A stretch of 51,053 bases of DNA from Bacteroidales bacterium (GTDB lineage: Bacteria > Bacteroidota > Bacteroidia > Bacteroidales > Muribaculaceae): positions 1-51,053 of the forward strand of contig SFOH01000006.1 of NCBI GenBank assembly GCA_004552485.1. Reading direction: 5' to 3'. The notes below the pieces were generated by a model. That model was not told the DNA's origin. It did no database searches and saw nothing but the letters and a program-made list of their open reading frames with translations. Positions 33,766-43,915 of this stretch are shown one piece after another. The translations under genes and the position numbers were made by a program. Positions within the stretch are counted from its first letter, which is position 1, and the number at the start of each line of letters is the position of its first letter.

Positions 33766-35505
33766 TCAGATGTCCGTTTCCTCGGCAATCTTCTGTGCGG
33801 CAGCCTCTTCGGCGGCGGGCGTGGGAGCGGGCTCGTCGGAGGTGGCGGCCTCGAGACGCTTCATCATCACGAAGATGAAGGAGGCTGAGATGAGGCAGAT
33901 GACGATGAGGATGCCCCAGAGCACGGCCACGTCGATGGAGTTCCACAGCAGGGTGGGGATCACGACGAGGTAGTTACCGATGGCGGTGGCGCCGAACCAG
34001 CAGCCCATCATGGCGCCTTTGTACTTGGGAGGCGCAACTTTGCTGACGAAGGAGATGCCCATGGGCGAGAGCAGTAGTTCGGCGAAGGTGAGCACCAGGT
34101 AGGTACCGATGAGCACATTCGGCGAGACGAGCGTGGCGCCCTGGCCTTCCTTGGGAGCTACACCCAGGCCGATGGAGCATACGCACATGATGAGGAAGGC
34201 GATGCCGGCGACAATCATGCCGTAGCCGATTTTGCGCGGGGCGCTGGGCTCTTTCTTCTTCTTGGCCAGCCATGCGAAGATGGCCACGGAGAAGGGCGTG
34301 AGGGCCACGACATAGAAGGGGTTGAACTGCTGGAAAATCTGAGGCTGGATGCCGGTGACGGGGTCGGGGGTGTACATGTAGAAGAACACGAGGCCGACGA
34401 TCGAGCCCACAGAGAGCAGACCGGAGATGGTTTTGGCGACTTTCGACTTGCTCTGGAAGAACGAGAACAGCGAGTAGACCAGCACGCAGATTGTGGCCAG
34501 TGCCCATACGTTGAAGCCGATGCGGGTCCATCCACCGCCTTCGGCGGCGGTGAACACTTCGGCGAACTTGGTGAGCGTGGCGCCGTTCTGGTGGAACACC
34601 ATCCAGAAGAAGATGACCACGGCGAAGACGAGGAGCAGGGCGGTGATGCGACTCTTTGTCTGCTTGGGAGTCAGCTCTTTGACGGGAGCGGCAGCGGCGG
34701 CGGCGTCCTTGGCGGCGGCTTTCTTGTCGGAGACGCCGTTGTAGGTCTTGCGGCCGATCATGTAGATGAGGAATGAGACAACCATCGAGAAGCAGGCCAC
34801 GGCGAATGCCCATGAGTAGCCGGTCGAGATGGTGTCCATGTACTGAGTTGCGAAGGCGCCGGGGTCGAGCGTGCTGCCGGTCGAGGCGATGAAGTCGTTG
34901 AGCTGGGTTGCCTGCTCGGGCTTGAGTGCCTCGTTGGCGAGGAGCTTGTTGCAGAGGCTGGGGATGGCGGGGTTGTAGACCAGGCCTTTGGCGGCGAGGG
35001 CGGTTGAGCAGAGCTTCTCGGTGACCATGGGCGCGAACATCGAGCCGATGTTGATGGCCATGTAGAACAGCGAGAAGGCCACGTCGCGCTTGTGGGCATA
35101 CTTGGGGTCGTTGTACAGGTCGCCCACCATCACCTGGAGGTTGCCCTTGAACAGGCCCGTGCCGCACGAGATGAGCAGCAGACCGGCGAAGAGAACGACG
35201 GCGGCGCTTGTGGTGGCGCGGGCCGTGGGAATCGACATCACGCCGTAGCCGGCGAACATCACGAAGATGCCGAGGGTGACGGTCTTCTGGAAATTCCATT
35301 TGTCGGCAATCCAGCCACCCACCATGGGCATGAAGTAGACTAACGCCAGGAAAGTTGAGTAGATGAATCCGGCCGTACCGGTGCTGAAGCCGAACTTCGC
35401 CTGCAGGAAGAGCAGGAGGATGGCCAGCATGGTGTAGTAGCCGAAGCGCTCGCCGGTGTTGGCCAGCGCCAGGACATACAGTCCTTTGGGTTGGTTCTTG
35501 AACAT
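33766..35505 (-). CDS. POT/PTR-family proton-dependent peptide transporter
   Basis: 579 residues. The family hallmark ANTGERFGYYTMLAI opens the protein, giving the conserved E-x-x-E-R-F-x-x-Y proton-coupling site near residues 16-24. Some twelve or more hydrophobic segments are present, and GTGLFKGNLQVMVGDLY fits the second family signature. It imports di- and tripeptides using the proton gradient. Extra length lies in cytosolic loops (around residue 265, Ala/Lys-rich) and an acidic tail. Monocistronic, with its own terminator. Confidence 0.95.
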   Translation of the reverse strand: MFKNQPKGLYVLALANTGERFGYYTMLAILLLFLQAKFGFSTGTAGFIYSTFLALVYFMPMVGGWIADKWNFQKTVTLGIFVMFAGYGVMSIPTARATTSAAVVLFAGLLLISCGTGLFKGNLQVMVGDLYNDPKYAHKRDVAFSLFYMAINIGSMFAPMVTEKLCSTALAAKGLVYNPAIPSLCNKLLANEALKPEQATQLNDFIASTGSTLDPGAFATQYMDTISTGYSWAFAVACFSMVVSFLIYMIGRKTYNGVSDKKAAAKDAAAAAAPVKELTPKQTKSRITALLLVFAVVIFFWMVFHQNGATLTKFAEVFTAAEGGGWTRIGFNVWALATICVLVYSLFSFFQSKSKVAKTISGLLSVGSIVGLVFFYMYTPDPVTGIQPQIFQQFNPFYVVALTPFSVAIFAWLAKKKKEPSAPRKIGYGMIVAGIAFLIMCVCSIGLGVAPKEGQGATLVSPNVLIGTYLVLTFAELLLSPMGISFVSKVAPPKYKGAMMGCWFGATAIGNYLVVIPTLLWNSIDVAVLWGILIVICLISASFIFVMMKRLEAATSDEPAPTPAAEEAAAQKIAEETDI

Positions 35506-35722
35506 GAGTGAATTATTTATTGATTGATTTTTCTGCGGGGTAAGCGGGCCTTGTTTCAGGGGTTATCGACGGCGCGGGGCCGGCCGGCGGAACTGCGCCG
35601 GACATTCATCGCCAAAATTACAAAAAAATTTCAAGAATCCGCCGTTTTTCGCCGTTTTTTTATTGCCGTCTCATCGAAAAGTCGTATTTTTGCACTCTGA
35701 TAAACTAACATTCCCAACAAAG
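35506..35722. other. Divergent spacer: POT gene and PCMD-like gene
   Basis: 217 bp, AT-rich on the right. It holds the promoter at 35663-35692 and T-rich tracts; no gene is supported here. Confidence 0.5.
35663..35692 (+). promoter_or_regulatory. Promoter of the PCMD-like gene
   Basis: TTG at 35663-35665, 19 bp, then TATTTTTG at 35685-35692 followed by CA. Confidence 0.55.
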
Positions 35723-36688
35723 ATGAAAAAGACAACACGCGTGCTCGCGGTGCTGGCCATGGCCGGCGTGAGCGCGCTGACAGCGCGGGCCGACCGCTTC
35801 GTGTCGCTCGGCTTCGGCAATTTTGACCAGTGGATAACCCGCAACATCAAAGAGAGCGCCATCATCGGCGGCAAAACCAAGACCACATACGAGATTGGCC
35901 CCACCAAGACCGACAACTCCGGCCATGCCTACACCAACGCCGGCGGCTCGCCCTGGGGCACATCCAACGTCCTCGCCAAAGTCAGCGGCGTCACAAAAGT
36001 GAGCACCGCCGTCTATCCCGAGGCCCGCGGCGCCGGCAAATGCGCCCGCCTCGTCTGCCAGATGGAGAATTGCAAGGCCCTGGGTATCATTAATATAGAT
36101 GTAATCGTGGGCGGCACTATCTTCACCGGACAGATGATGGAGCCCATCACCGGCACTAAGAATCCGTACAGCAAGATGATTATGGGCGTGGCCTACCGCC
36201 AGCGTCCCAAGGCCCTGCGCTTCGACTACAAGGTGAAGATGCCCGCCGCCAACAACCGCACCTACTCCAGCGGCTTCGGCAGCAAGAAGACACTCCCCGG
36301 CCGCGACCATGCCGTGGCCTTCATCTACCTCCAGCGCCGCTGGGAGGATGCCAAAGGCAATGTCTATGCCAAACGCGTGGGCACCGGCTTCCAGCGTTTC
36401 ACCAAGTCGACCTCCGGCTGGGTCAACGGCCACGATGTCAACATCGTCTACGGCAACCCCGCCGGCAAACCGGGCGCCAACTCCGACATGAAGCTGATGC
36501 CCAAGGGCAAGAGCTACTACACCTGCAACAGCAAGGGCCGCATGGTACCCATTCAGGAAGTGGGCTGGGATGACGAAAATGCCACCCCCACCCACATGAT
36601 CGTAATGTTCTCGGCCAGCGGCGGCGAGCCCTACACCGGCACCGAGGGCCTCAACTTCTGGGTCGACAACGTCGGCCTCGCCTTCTAA
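35723..36688 (+). CDS. Exported PCMD-like protein
   Basis: 321 residues from ATG 35723; upstream in-frame codons precede the -7 box. Signal peptide about 1-22. The pattern GGTIFTGQMMEP, then MGVAYRQRPKALRFDYKVKMP, and the closing FWVDNVGLAF resemble the putative carbohydrate metabolism domain (PCMD) of Bacteroidota surface and periplasmic proteins. No lipobox is present. Function is not established; a beta-sandwich glycan-related domain is likely. It precedes the triplicated repeat and has no downstream partner. Confidence 0.75.
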   Translation: MKKTTRVLAVLAMAGVSALTARADRFVSLGFGNFDQWITRNIKESAIIGGKTKTTYEIGPTKTDNSGHAYTNAGGSPWGTSNVLAKVSGVTKVSTAVYPEARGAGKCARLVCQMENCKALGIINIDVIVGGTIFTGQMMEPITGTKNPYSKMIMGVAYRQRPKALRFDYKVKMPAANNRTYSSGFGSKKTLPGRDHAVAFIYLQRRWEDAKGNVYAKRVGTGFQRFTKSTSGWVNGHDVNIVYGNPAGKPGANSDMKLMPKGKSYYTCNSKGRMVPIQEVGWDDENATPTHMIVMFSASGGEPYTGTEGLNFWVDNVGLAF

Positions 36689-37251
36689 CCCCCTCGGTAG
36701 CCCCCGGGGGAGACGGCTTCCAAGCCGTCGCGGCATCAAACGCCTGCAAAATATTGAATGTCAATTTATTAGATGACGGCTTGGAAGCCGTCTCTCCCAC
36801 ATTTGATGCCGATCTCAAATGCCCGGTTTCAAATGCCCCTGGGGGAGACGGCTTCCAAGCCGTCACGGCATCAAACGTCCGCAAAACATTGATTATCAAT
36901 TTATTAAATGACGGCTTGGAAGCCGTCTCCCCCACGTTTGATGCCGGCATCAAATGCCCGGTTTCAAATGCCCCTGGGGGAGACGGCTTCCAAGCCGTCA
37001 CGGCATCAAACGCACGCAAAACATTGATTATTAATTTATTAGATGACGGCTTGGAAACCGTCTCCCCCACGCTTGATGCCGGCATCAAATGTGGGGTTTC
37101 AAATGCCGTTGTGGGGGCGCCAGCGTCACCGGGCATTTGAGGTCGGGCTTGGACGCCGCCACTTACTGCCGGGACGCAGGCATTTGCCCTCGCGACGGCT
37201 TGAAGCCGTCGCTCCCACATCCACGCCGGCATTTGAGGCTGAGCATGGCCG
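36689..37251. other. Non-coding repeat-rich stretch after the PCMD-like gene
   Basis: Contains the three 135-bp repeats and, further right, a perfect palindrome GCGACGGCTT-G-AAGCCGTCGC (37192-37212). Small ORFs here follow the repeats and look spurious. Confidence 0.7.
36706..37110. repeat. Three 135-bp direct repeats with nested palindromes
   Basis: Copies begin at 36706, 36841 and 36976, each opening GGGGGAGACGGCTTCC. Within each copy a 24-25-bp arm and its reverse complement lie about 50 bp apart (the third copy has a mismatch in the right arm), and the arm itself folds on GACGGCTT/AAGCCGTC. An AT-rich core lies between. The third copy diverges at its right end. It looks like a REP/BIME-type element; no transposase is present. 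Confidence 0.9.
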
Positions 37252-38706
37252 CTACTTCACCTCGTTGCCGTTCCGGTCAATATAGAACTCGCGGCCATTG
37301 AGTTCCACCTTGACTTTTCCATTAGTGAACTCCCCCTGGGTGGGAACATCATCATATTTGGCCGGAATTACCATTTTGCCGGCCTTGTCAATAAAGCCCC
37401 ATTTGCCATTGATTTTCACAGGTCCAAGGTCTTTAAAGGACCAAATGTCATCATACATAGTGGAGGCGATAAATTTGCCCGTTTTGTCAATATAGTTCCA
37501 TTTGCCATTGAGTTCCACCATGGCCAGGCCTTCGTCGAACCCATAGGCACGATCATATTTGGCGGGGATGACTACGCGTCCGTTGTGTTTGTAGCCCCAT
37601 TTTCCGGTGGAGGAGTCCTGAAACCGCTCATACTCTTTGGTGAGGGCGATGTCGTCGGCGTAGGGGTCGGTGGGAAGGGGGGAGAGGGAGCCGGAGAGGG
37701 TGGCGGGGGCGGATTCGGAGACGGTGGCGGTGAGGGTGGCGGGGGTGTAGCCGGGGGCGGAGATGGTGACGCGGTGGGTGCCCACGAGGATGTCGTCGAG
37801 GAGGAGGGGGGTGGTGCCGGCGGCGCGGTCGTCGATGGTGACGGTGGCGTCAACGGGTTCGTAGTCGATGCTGAGGGTACCCATGATGGGGGTGAGCACG
37901 GGGATGGTGACGGTGCGCGATTCGTTGTCGGCGAGGGCGACGGTCTGGCTGTTGGCGCGGTGGCCGGCGAGGCGCCCTTCGACGACGTAGGAGTCGGACA
38001 GCAGCTCGCCGCTCCAGCTGTTGGTGCCGCGGCTGACTTCGTTGATGAAGATTTCGGTGCCGGGGGTGGTGGCGGTGACGGTGAGCTTGGGTTTGACGGA
38101 GCGGAGGGTGACGGTACGCGACACTTTTTCTCCGCCGATGGTGACGCTCTCCTCGTGAGGGGCATAACCGGGGGCGGTGACGCGGTAGGCGTGGGTGCCG
38201 GCGGGGAGGAGCTTGCGGGCGACGCCGTTGGAGATTTCAATCTCCGTGCCGTCGACGGTGACATGGGCGGTGGACGGTGTCACCTTGAGCACCAGGAAAT
38301 TCTGTTTCTTGCGCTGTGGCGTGGCGGCGCCGGCGGCGGGCTGCGGCGCCAGCAGGGTGAGCACGTAGGTGACGCCACCCTTGAGGGGCTCGTCGAAGTT
38401 GTACATAAACGGCAGGAACGAGCGCGAGAGAATCTGGAACTGCTTGGTGCCGTCGGTGAGGTAGACCCAGTATTCGCCGGGCTTCTCGACGGGTTCGCCG
38501 ATGAGATTGCCCTGGAAGGCGACGCCGTCGGCGATGACGCGCACCTTGACGACGGCGCATTTCTCGCCGTGGAGATCGAGGCGTGCGAACTGTTGCGCGG
38601 TGACGTCCATGGGTGTGGCTTCGAAGCTCTCCACTTCGGCTTTTTGCGCGGCGGCGGTGACGACGCTCGCCACAACGAGTAATATCGTGAGGAATAGATT
38701 TTTCAT
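37252..38706 (-). CDS. Exported DLHGEKC/PEGA/WG-repeat protein
   Basis: 484 residues. Signal peptide about 1-20. The first domain (about 22-135), with RLDLHGEKCAVVKV and GEYWVYLTDGTK, matches the N-terminal domain of 17864-18736. Three PEGA-type beta units follow to about 360, with the LLPAGTHAYRVTAPGY pattern. The C-terminus has WG repeats (KWGYKHNGRVVIPAKYD, KWNYIDKTGKFI, KWGFIDKAGKMVIPAKYD), solenoid-like binding modules. It is predicted to be exported; function unknown. Its promoter carries operator site D, so I infer coregulation with the island although it lies 18 kb away. The repeats at 36706 lie just beyond its 3' end. Confidence 0.85.
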   Translation of the reverse strand: MKNLFLTILLVVASVVTAAAQKAEVESFEATPMDVTAQQFARLDLHGEKCAVVKVRVIADGVAFQGNLIGEPVEKPGEYWVYLTDGTKQFQILSRSFLPFMYNFDEPLKGGVTYVLTLLAPQPAAGAATPQRKKQNFLVLKVTPSTAHVTVDGTEIEISNGVARKLLPAGTHAYRVTAPGYAPHEESVTIGGEKVSRTVTLRSVKPKLTVTATTPGTEIFINEVSRGTNSWSGELLSDSYVVEGRLAGHRANSQTVALADNESRTVTIPVLTPIMGTLSIDYEPVDATVTIDDRAAGTTPLLLDDILVGTHRVTISAPGYTPATLTATVSESAPATLSGSLSPLPTDPYADDIALTKEYERFQDSSTGKWGYKHNGRVVIPAKYDRAYGFDEGLAMVELNGKWNYIDKTGKFIASTMYDDIWSFKDLGPVKINGKWGFIDKAGKMVIPAKYDDVPTQGEFTNGKVKVELNGREFYIDRNGNEVK

Positions 38707-38726
38707 AGGAGTTGCGATTTGTTTTG

Positions 38727-38757
38727 CAAAGGTAAGAACTTATTTGACAATGCGCAA
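38727..38757 (-). promoter_or_regulatory. Promoter of the PEGA/WG-repeat gene
   Basis: On the minus strand, TTG (38757-38755), 20 bp, then TACCTTTG (38734-38727). Leader is about 15 bases. Confidence 0.7.
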
Positions 38758-38776
38758 GCCCCGTCCCCGCTTTCTG

Positions 38777-38803
38777 TACGAACTCCCGCGATTTTTTGAC
38801 GAA
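38777..38803 (-). promoter_or_regulatory. Operator site D: TTCGTC/TTCGTA direct repeat, 21-bp period
   Basis: Reading the minus strand, TTCGTC begins at 38803 and TTCGTA at 38782. The second repeat begins 48 bp before the -7 box, exactly as at site B. One base differs from the consensus in the second half-site. Confidence 0.7.
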
Positions 38804-38830
38804 ACACGCAGCGGCACGTGCGAAACGTGC

Positions 38831-38860
38831 GCCGGGCGCCTCCGCGAAGAGGCGCCCGGC
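38831..38860 (-). terminator. Hairpin between ettA and the PEGA/WG gene
   Basis: GCCGGGCGCCTC and GAGGCGCCCGGC form a perfect 12-bp stem with a six-base loop. It follows the ettA stop and lies about 28 bp from site D. No U-tract, so termination is probable rather than certain. Confidence 0.55.
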
Positions 38861-38887
38861 GGCGTGTTGGGGGGTGGGATGGGGATG

Positions 38888-40558
<1,671 letters not shown>

Positions 40559-40633
40559 AAGTTGCTGTGTTTTTGCTTGTTAAGTCAGAGATATGGTTGG
40601 TGGATAAAGCGGCGTCGGGGGCACGGCCGCCGA

Positions 40634-41203
40634 CTATTTGCGACGGCCCACGGGGGCGTACTTGGCGGGATAGTCGACGCGCGTCTTGCCCTCCACGATG
40701 TTCGTGAGCTTGCGCTTGTTCAGGAAGCGGCGGGTGGGGGAGATGTGGTCGATGAACATGCGGCCCTCCAGGTGGTCGCACTCATGCTGGATGATGCGTG
40801 CGATGAATCCGGAGAACTCCTTCTCGTGGGGCTCGAAGTTCTCGTCGCGCCAGCGCAGGCGCAGGTGCTCGACGCGGCGCACGTCCTCGGCGATGCCGGG
40901 CAGGCTGAGGCATCCCTCGGCATGGCTGACGGGCTCGCCGTCCAGAATCTCTATCTCGGGGTTGATCAGGCACATGCGCGTGTCGGCGCACTCGGGGAAT
41001 TCCTCGGCGAGGACGCTGCCGTCGATGACCACCAGGCGGCGGTTGATGCCCACCTGCGGCGCGGCAAGGCCCACGCCGTCGGAGTTGTACATGGTCTCGA
41101 ACATGTTCGACACCAGCGTGCGCAGCTCGTCGTCGGCCGCTTCGATCGGCTCGGAAATCTTGCGAAGCACCGGGTGTCCGTAAAGGTATATGGGGAGTTT
41201 CAT
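40634..41203 (-). CDS. def: Peptide deformylase
   Basis: 189 residues. The three family motifs are intact: GVGLAAPQVG, EGCLSLPG and QHECDHLEG, which hold the metal ligands Cys, His and His. It removes the formyl group from nascent N-termini in the cytosol. Follows ruvX after an 18-base gap. Confidence 0.96.
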   Translation of the reverse strand: MKLPIYLYGHPVLRKISEPIEAADDELRTLVSNMFETMYNSDGVGLAAPQVGINRRLVVIDGSVLAEEFPECADTRMCLINPEIEILDGEPVSHAEGCLSLPGIAEDVRRVEHLRLRWRDENFEPHEKEFSGFIARIIQHECDHLEGRMFIDHISPTRRFLNKRKLTNIVEGKTRVDYPAKYAPVGRRK

Positions 41204-41221
41204 GTTGCTGTATGTTGTTGG

Positions 41222-41638
41222 TTAAGAAGCAGATGAGTTGAGATAATCGTTGAGGATGATGGCGGCGGAGATGCGGTCGACGACGGCCTTGTCGCGGCGA
41301 GCCATACGGGGCATTCCGCCGTCGATCATGGCGCGGTGGGCCAGCACCGAGGTGAAACGCTCGTCGAAGAACACCACGGGCACCGGGGCGATCTCGCGCT
41401 TCAGCCGCTGGATGGCCGGGCGCAGCCAGCGCATCGACTCCGACTCCTGACCGTTGAGCTGACGCGGCAGGCCGACCACCACGCGCTCCACCTCCTCGCG
41501 GGCGATGTAGCCCTTGACGAAGGCCGCGAGCTGAGCCGTCGCCACCGTCTCCAGCGGGTTGGCGGCAATGTGCAGCGGGTCGGTCACGGCGATGCCGCAA
41601 CGCTTGCGTCCGAAGTCTATGGCCATATATCGTCCCAT
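41222..41638 (-). CDS. ruvX: Holliday-junction resolvase-like / rRNA maturation nuclease, YqgF family
   Basis: 138 residues from ATG 41638 (MGRYMAIDFGRKRCGIAVTD). The first aspartate-bearing strand IDFGRKRCG and a late DERFTSVLAHRAM motif with a DKAVVDRISA helix are characteristic of the YqgF fold. YqgF acts in 16S rRNA 5' maturation in E. coli. A longer frame to 41680 exists, but the -7 box lies there, so this start is preferred; the message would be almost leaderless. Confidence 0.9.
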   Translation of the reverse strand: MGRYMAIDFGRKRCGIAVTDPLHIAANPLETVATAQLAAFVKGYIAREEVERVVVGLPRQLNGQESESMRWLRPAIQRLKREIAPVPVVFFDERFTSVLAHRAMIDGGMPRMARRDKAVVDRISAAIILNDYLNSSAS

Positions 41639-41646
41639 TCTCCCTG

Positions 41647-41677
41647 CAAAGTTACAAAAAACTCCGCATCCCCGCAA
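41647..41677 (-). promoter_or_regulatory. Promoter of ruvX, nearly leaderless
   Basis: On the minus strand, TTG (41677-41675), 20 bp, then TAACTTTG (41654-41647), ending 8 bases before the ATG at 41638. Confidence 0.65.
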
Positions 41678-41848
41678 CACCCCCGCCCCCCTTTCCGCCC
41701 TCCCCCGCGTTTTTCTCAGCCCGCCCTCCGCCGGGGTAAGTTGGACAGGGGGGAAAGCGGAACGCAGGGCCGGAGGGGGCTCTGCGTTCGGGGTAGGGGG
41801 TATGACGGCGCGCGGAGGGGGGAGGTGGTGTGGCCGCGGGGTCGGATC

Positions 41849-42427
41849 TTAGAAGTAGTAGGGGGTCTTGCCGGGGTAGAGGAGCATGCCGGCGGCGACT
41901 TCGCGGGCGGCGGCGTCGCCGAGCGAGGCGGATACGATGGCCAGCGCGAACAAGAGTGCCGACGAGGGGCCGTTGGCGGTGATGACGTTCTCGGTGACTA
42001 CGACGCGCTCGTCTTTATAGTGGGCGCCGCCGGCTTCGAGGGCTTCTTCAAAGCCGGGATAGCACGTTGCGTTCAGGTCGTGGAGCAGGCCGAGCGGGGC
42101 GAGGACGACGGCGGGAGCGGCGCAGATGGCGGCGACTTTGCCGGGGTGCATGTGGTGGACTTTCAGCAGGTCGGACAGCGCGTCGAATTTGTGGAGGTTC
42201 TCGGAGCCGGGCATGCCGCCGGGGCAGATGAGCCATTCGGCGTCGGCAAAGTCGGCGTCGTGAAAGACGAGGTCGGCTTCGACGGGGATGCCGTGCGCGC
42301 CTTTAACTTTCTTTTCGTTGGTGATGGACACTGTGCGCACTGCCATGCCGGCACGGCGCATTACGTCAACCACAGTCAGAGCTTCCACTTCCTCGAAGCC
42401 GTCAGCAAGAAAAATAAATGAGGTCAT
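41849..42427 (-). CDS. DJ-1/PfpI-family protein
   Basis: 192 residues. FLADGFEEVEALTVVDVMRRAG and AAICAAPAVVLA, with the nucleophile Cys at the AIC-A-A-P elbow and the nearby Glu in FEEVEA, mark the DJ-1 subfamily. Members act as glyoxalases, deglycases or chaperones; I cannot choose. Start ATG 42427. It faces away from apbE across a 287-bp spacer. Confidence 0.9.
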   Translation of the reverse strand: MTSFIFLADGFEEVEALTVVDVMRRAGMAVRTVSITNEKKVKGAHGIPVEADLVFHDADFADAEWLICPGGMPGSENLHKFDALSDLLKVHHMHPGKVAAICAAPAVVLAPLGLLHDLNATCYPGFEEALEAGGAHYKDERVVVTENVITANGPSSALLFALAIVSASLGDAAAREVAAGMLLYPGKTPYYF

Positions 42428-42714
42428 GATGATAAGGATGTTTAGGAACCCCGTTGCGGAGTTTAGAGTAAAAGAATAGGGTTAACGGGTCACATGATGA
42501 GCGTGATGTGTGTCACGCAGAAGAGTGAATAGTATAGGGATATCGCAAAGTTACGCAAAAAAATTGAGACGGAGAAGAGTAATGCACAAATTTTGTAAAA
42601 AATGTAATTTTTCTCGCCTGAAACTGTAAATAATTTGTTATAAAATTGTAACTTTGCATGGCCAAACACCGCACGCCCTATTCGGCCGCCGTTTTTGCCT
42701 GACCAATCACCCTT
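42428..42714. other. Divergent promoter region, DJ-1 and apbE
   Basis: The minus -7 box TAACTTTG lies at 42553-42546 and the plus box TAACTTTG at 42649-42656, the latter about 60 bases before apbE. AT-rich in between. No gene is supported. Confidence 0.55.
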
Positions 42715-43731
42715 ATGAAAAAGAACTTCCTACACACAATGATATTCGCTCTGGGCGCCACGCTGCTGGCATCGTGCGCCCGTGAGAGCTGGCGGGAGGC
42801 TGCGGGAGCAGCCTGGGGCACGCAGTACCGCATCACCTACGAGGCCGACCAAGACCTGGCCGACTCGGTCACGGCGAGTATGCGCCGTATCGAGCTGACA
42901 CTCAGTCCGTTCGACAAGGAGAGTAACATCAGCCGCATCAATGCCGGCCAGACCGACGAGACCTCGCCGGAGTTCGCCGAAATCTTCATGCGCAGCAAAC
43001 GCGTGAACGTTCTATCGGGCGGCGCTTTCGACCCCACCGTGGCGCCGCTCATCGACCTCTGGGGATTTGGCAAGGCGGCGCCTGTCAACGCCACGCCCGA
43101 CTCGGCCACGGTGCGCGAGATGCTGGGGCGCGTGGGCATCGCCGAGTGCCACATCGACACGCTCGGCCACGTCGTCCGCAAGCATCCTAAGACGCAGTTC
43201 GACTTCAGCGCCATCGCCAAGGGCTACGGCGTGGATGCCGTCGCCGCGATGCTCGAGCGCAACGGCAGCGCGAACTACATGGTGGAGATCGGCGGCGAGA
43301 TTCGCGTGAGCGGCCACAATCCGCGCGGCGAGAAGTGGCACCTGCAGATCGACGACCCGGTGAGGTCGGGCATCGTCGGCCACGAGAAGCTGATGGTGGC
43401 TGAGCTAACCGACTGTGCCGTAGCTACTTCGGGTAATTACCGCAACCTGCGCACACTCGCCGACGGCAGTCGCGTGTGGCACACCATCTCCCCCTCCACG
43501 GGCTATCCCGTGAAGTCGGGGACGCTGTCGGTGACGGTCGTCGCCAAGACGTGCACCACGGCCGACGCGCTGGCGACGGCCTGCATGGTGATGCCCGTCG
43601 AGAAGGCGGTTGGCCTGATCGAGTCGCAGCCGGGCGTGAGCGCCCTCTTCGTGGTCGACGACAACCACGGCGGCGCCGAAACCTTTGTGGCCGGACCGAA
43701 CGTCTTCAGCCCCAAGAGCGCTGCGAACTGA
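42715..43731 (+). CDS. apbE: FAD:protein FMN transferase, lipoprotein
   Basis: 338 residues. A lipoprotein signal with lipobox LASC and acylated Cys21. Family motifs include WGTQYRIT, LSPFDKESNISRIN, GGAFDPTVAPLIDLWGFG, DFSAIAKGYGVDAVA, MVEIGGEIRVSG and HTISPSTGYPV. ApbE transfers FMN from FAD to Thr residues of membrane proteins such as RnfD/RnfG or NqrB/NqrC. The lipoprotein form faces the periplasm, typical in Bacteroidota. No Rnf or Nqr genes are visible nearby. Confidence 0.94.
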   Translation: MKKNFLHTMIFALGATLLASCARESWREAAGAAWGTQYRITYEADQDLADSVTASMRRIELTLSPFDKESNISRINAGQTDETSPEFAEIFMRSKRVNVLSGGAFDPTVAPLIDLWGFGKAAPVNATPDSATVREMLGRVGIAECHIDTLGHVVRKHPKTQFDFSAIAKGYGVDAVAAMLERNGSANYMVEIGGEIRVSGHNPRGEKWHLQIDDPVRSGIVGHEKLMVAELTDCAVATSGNYRNLRTLADGSRVWHTISPSTGYPVKSGTLSVTVVAKTCTTADALATACMVMPVEKAVGLIESQPGVSALFVVDDNHGGAETFVAGPNVFSPKSAAN

Positions 43732-43742
43732 GCGGGGGGCTC

Positions 43743-43768
43743 GTATGTGCGCGCGTGCGCGCGTACAT
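43743..43768. other. 26-bp alternating purine-pyrimidine tract
   Basis: A strict purine-pyrimidine alternation including two GCGCGC cores, ahead of the gyrB promoter. Such tracts can adopt Z-DNA under negative supercoiling. Confidence 0.5.
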
Positions 43769-43783
43769 TATTGAATATAATAA

Positions 43784-43815
43784 TTTGCAGGAATGAGGAA
43801 AAATTGCTAACTTTG
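43784..43815 (+). promoter_or_regulatory. Promoter of gyrB
   Basis: TTTG at 43784-43787, 20 bp, then TAACTTTG at 43808-43815. Leader about 95 bases. Confidence 0.75.
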
Positions 43816-43915
43816 TAGCTGCAAACGCGCCAGCGGCGGCCGGCTCTCCGGTCGCGCTGCCGTCCGCGCGAGATAAACAAGCAGTCACATTTTTCCTCAT
43901 ATCCCGTAAAAGAAC

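Noticed and set aside
36754..37140. 128-codon open frame across the triplicated repeat
   Set aside because: It consists of translated repeat units (GDGFQAV pattern) and reflects the palindromic element.
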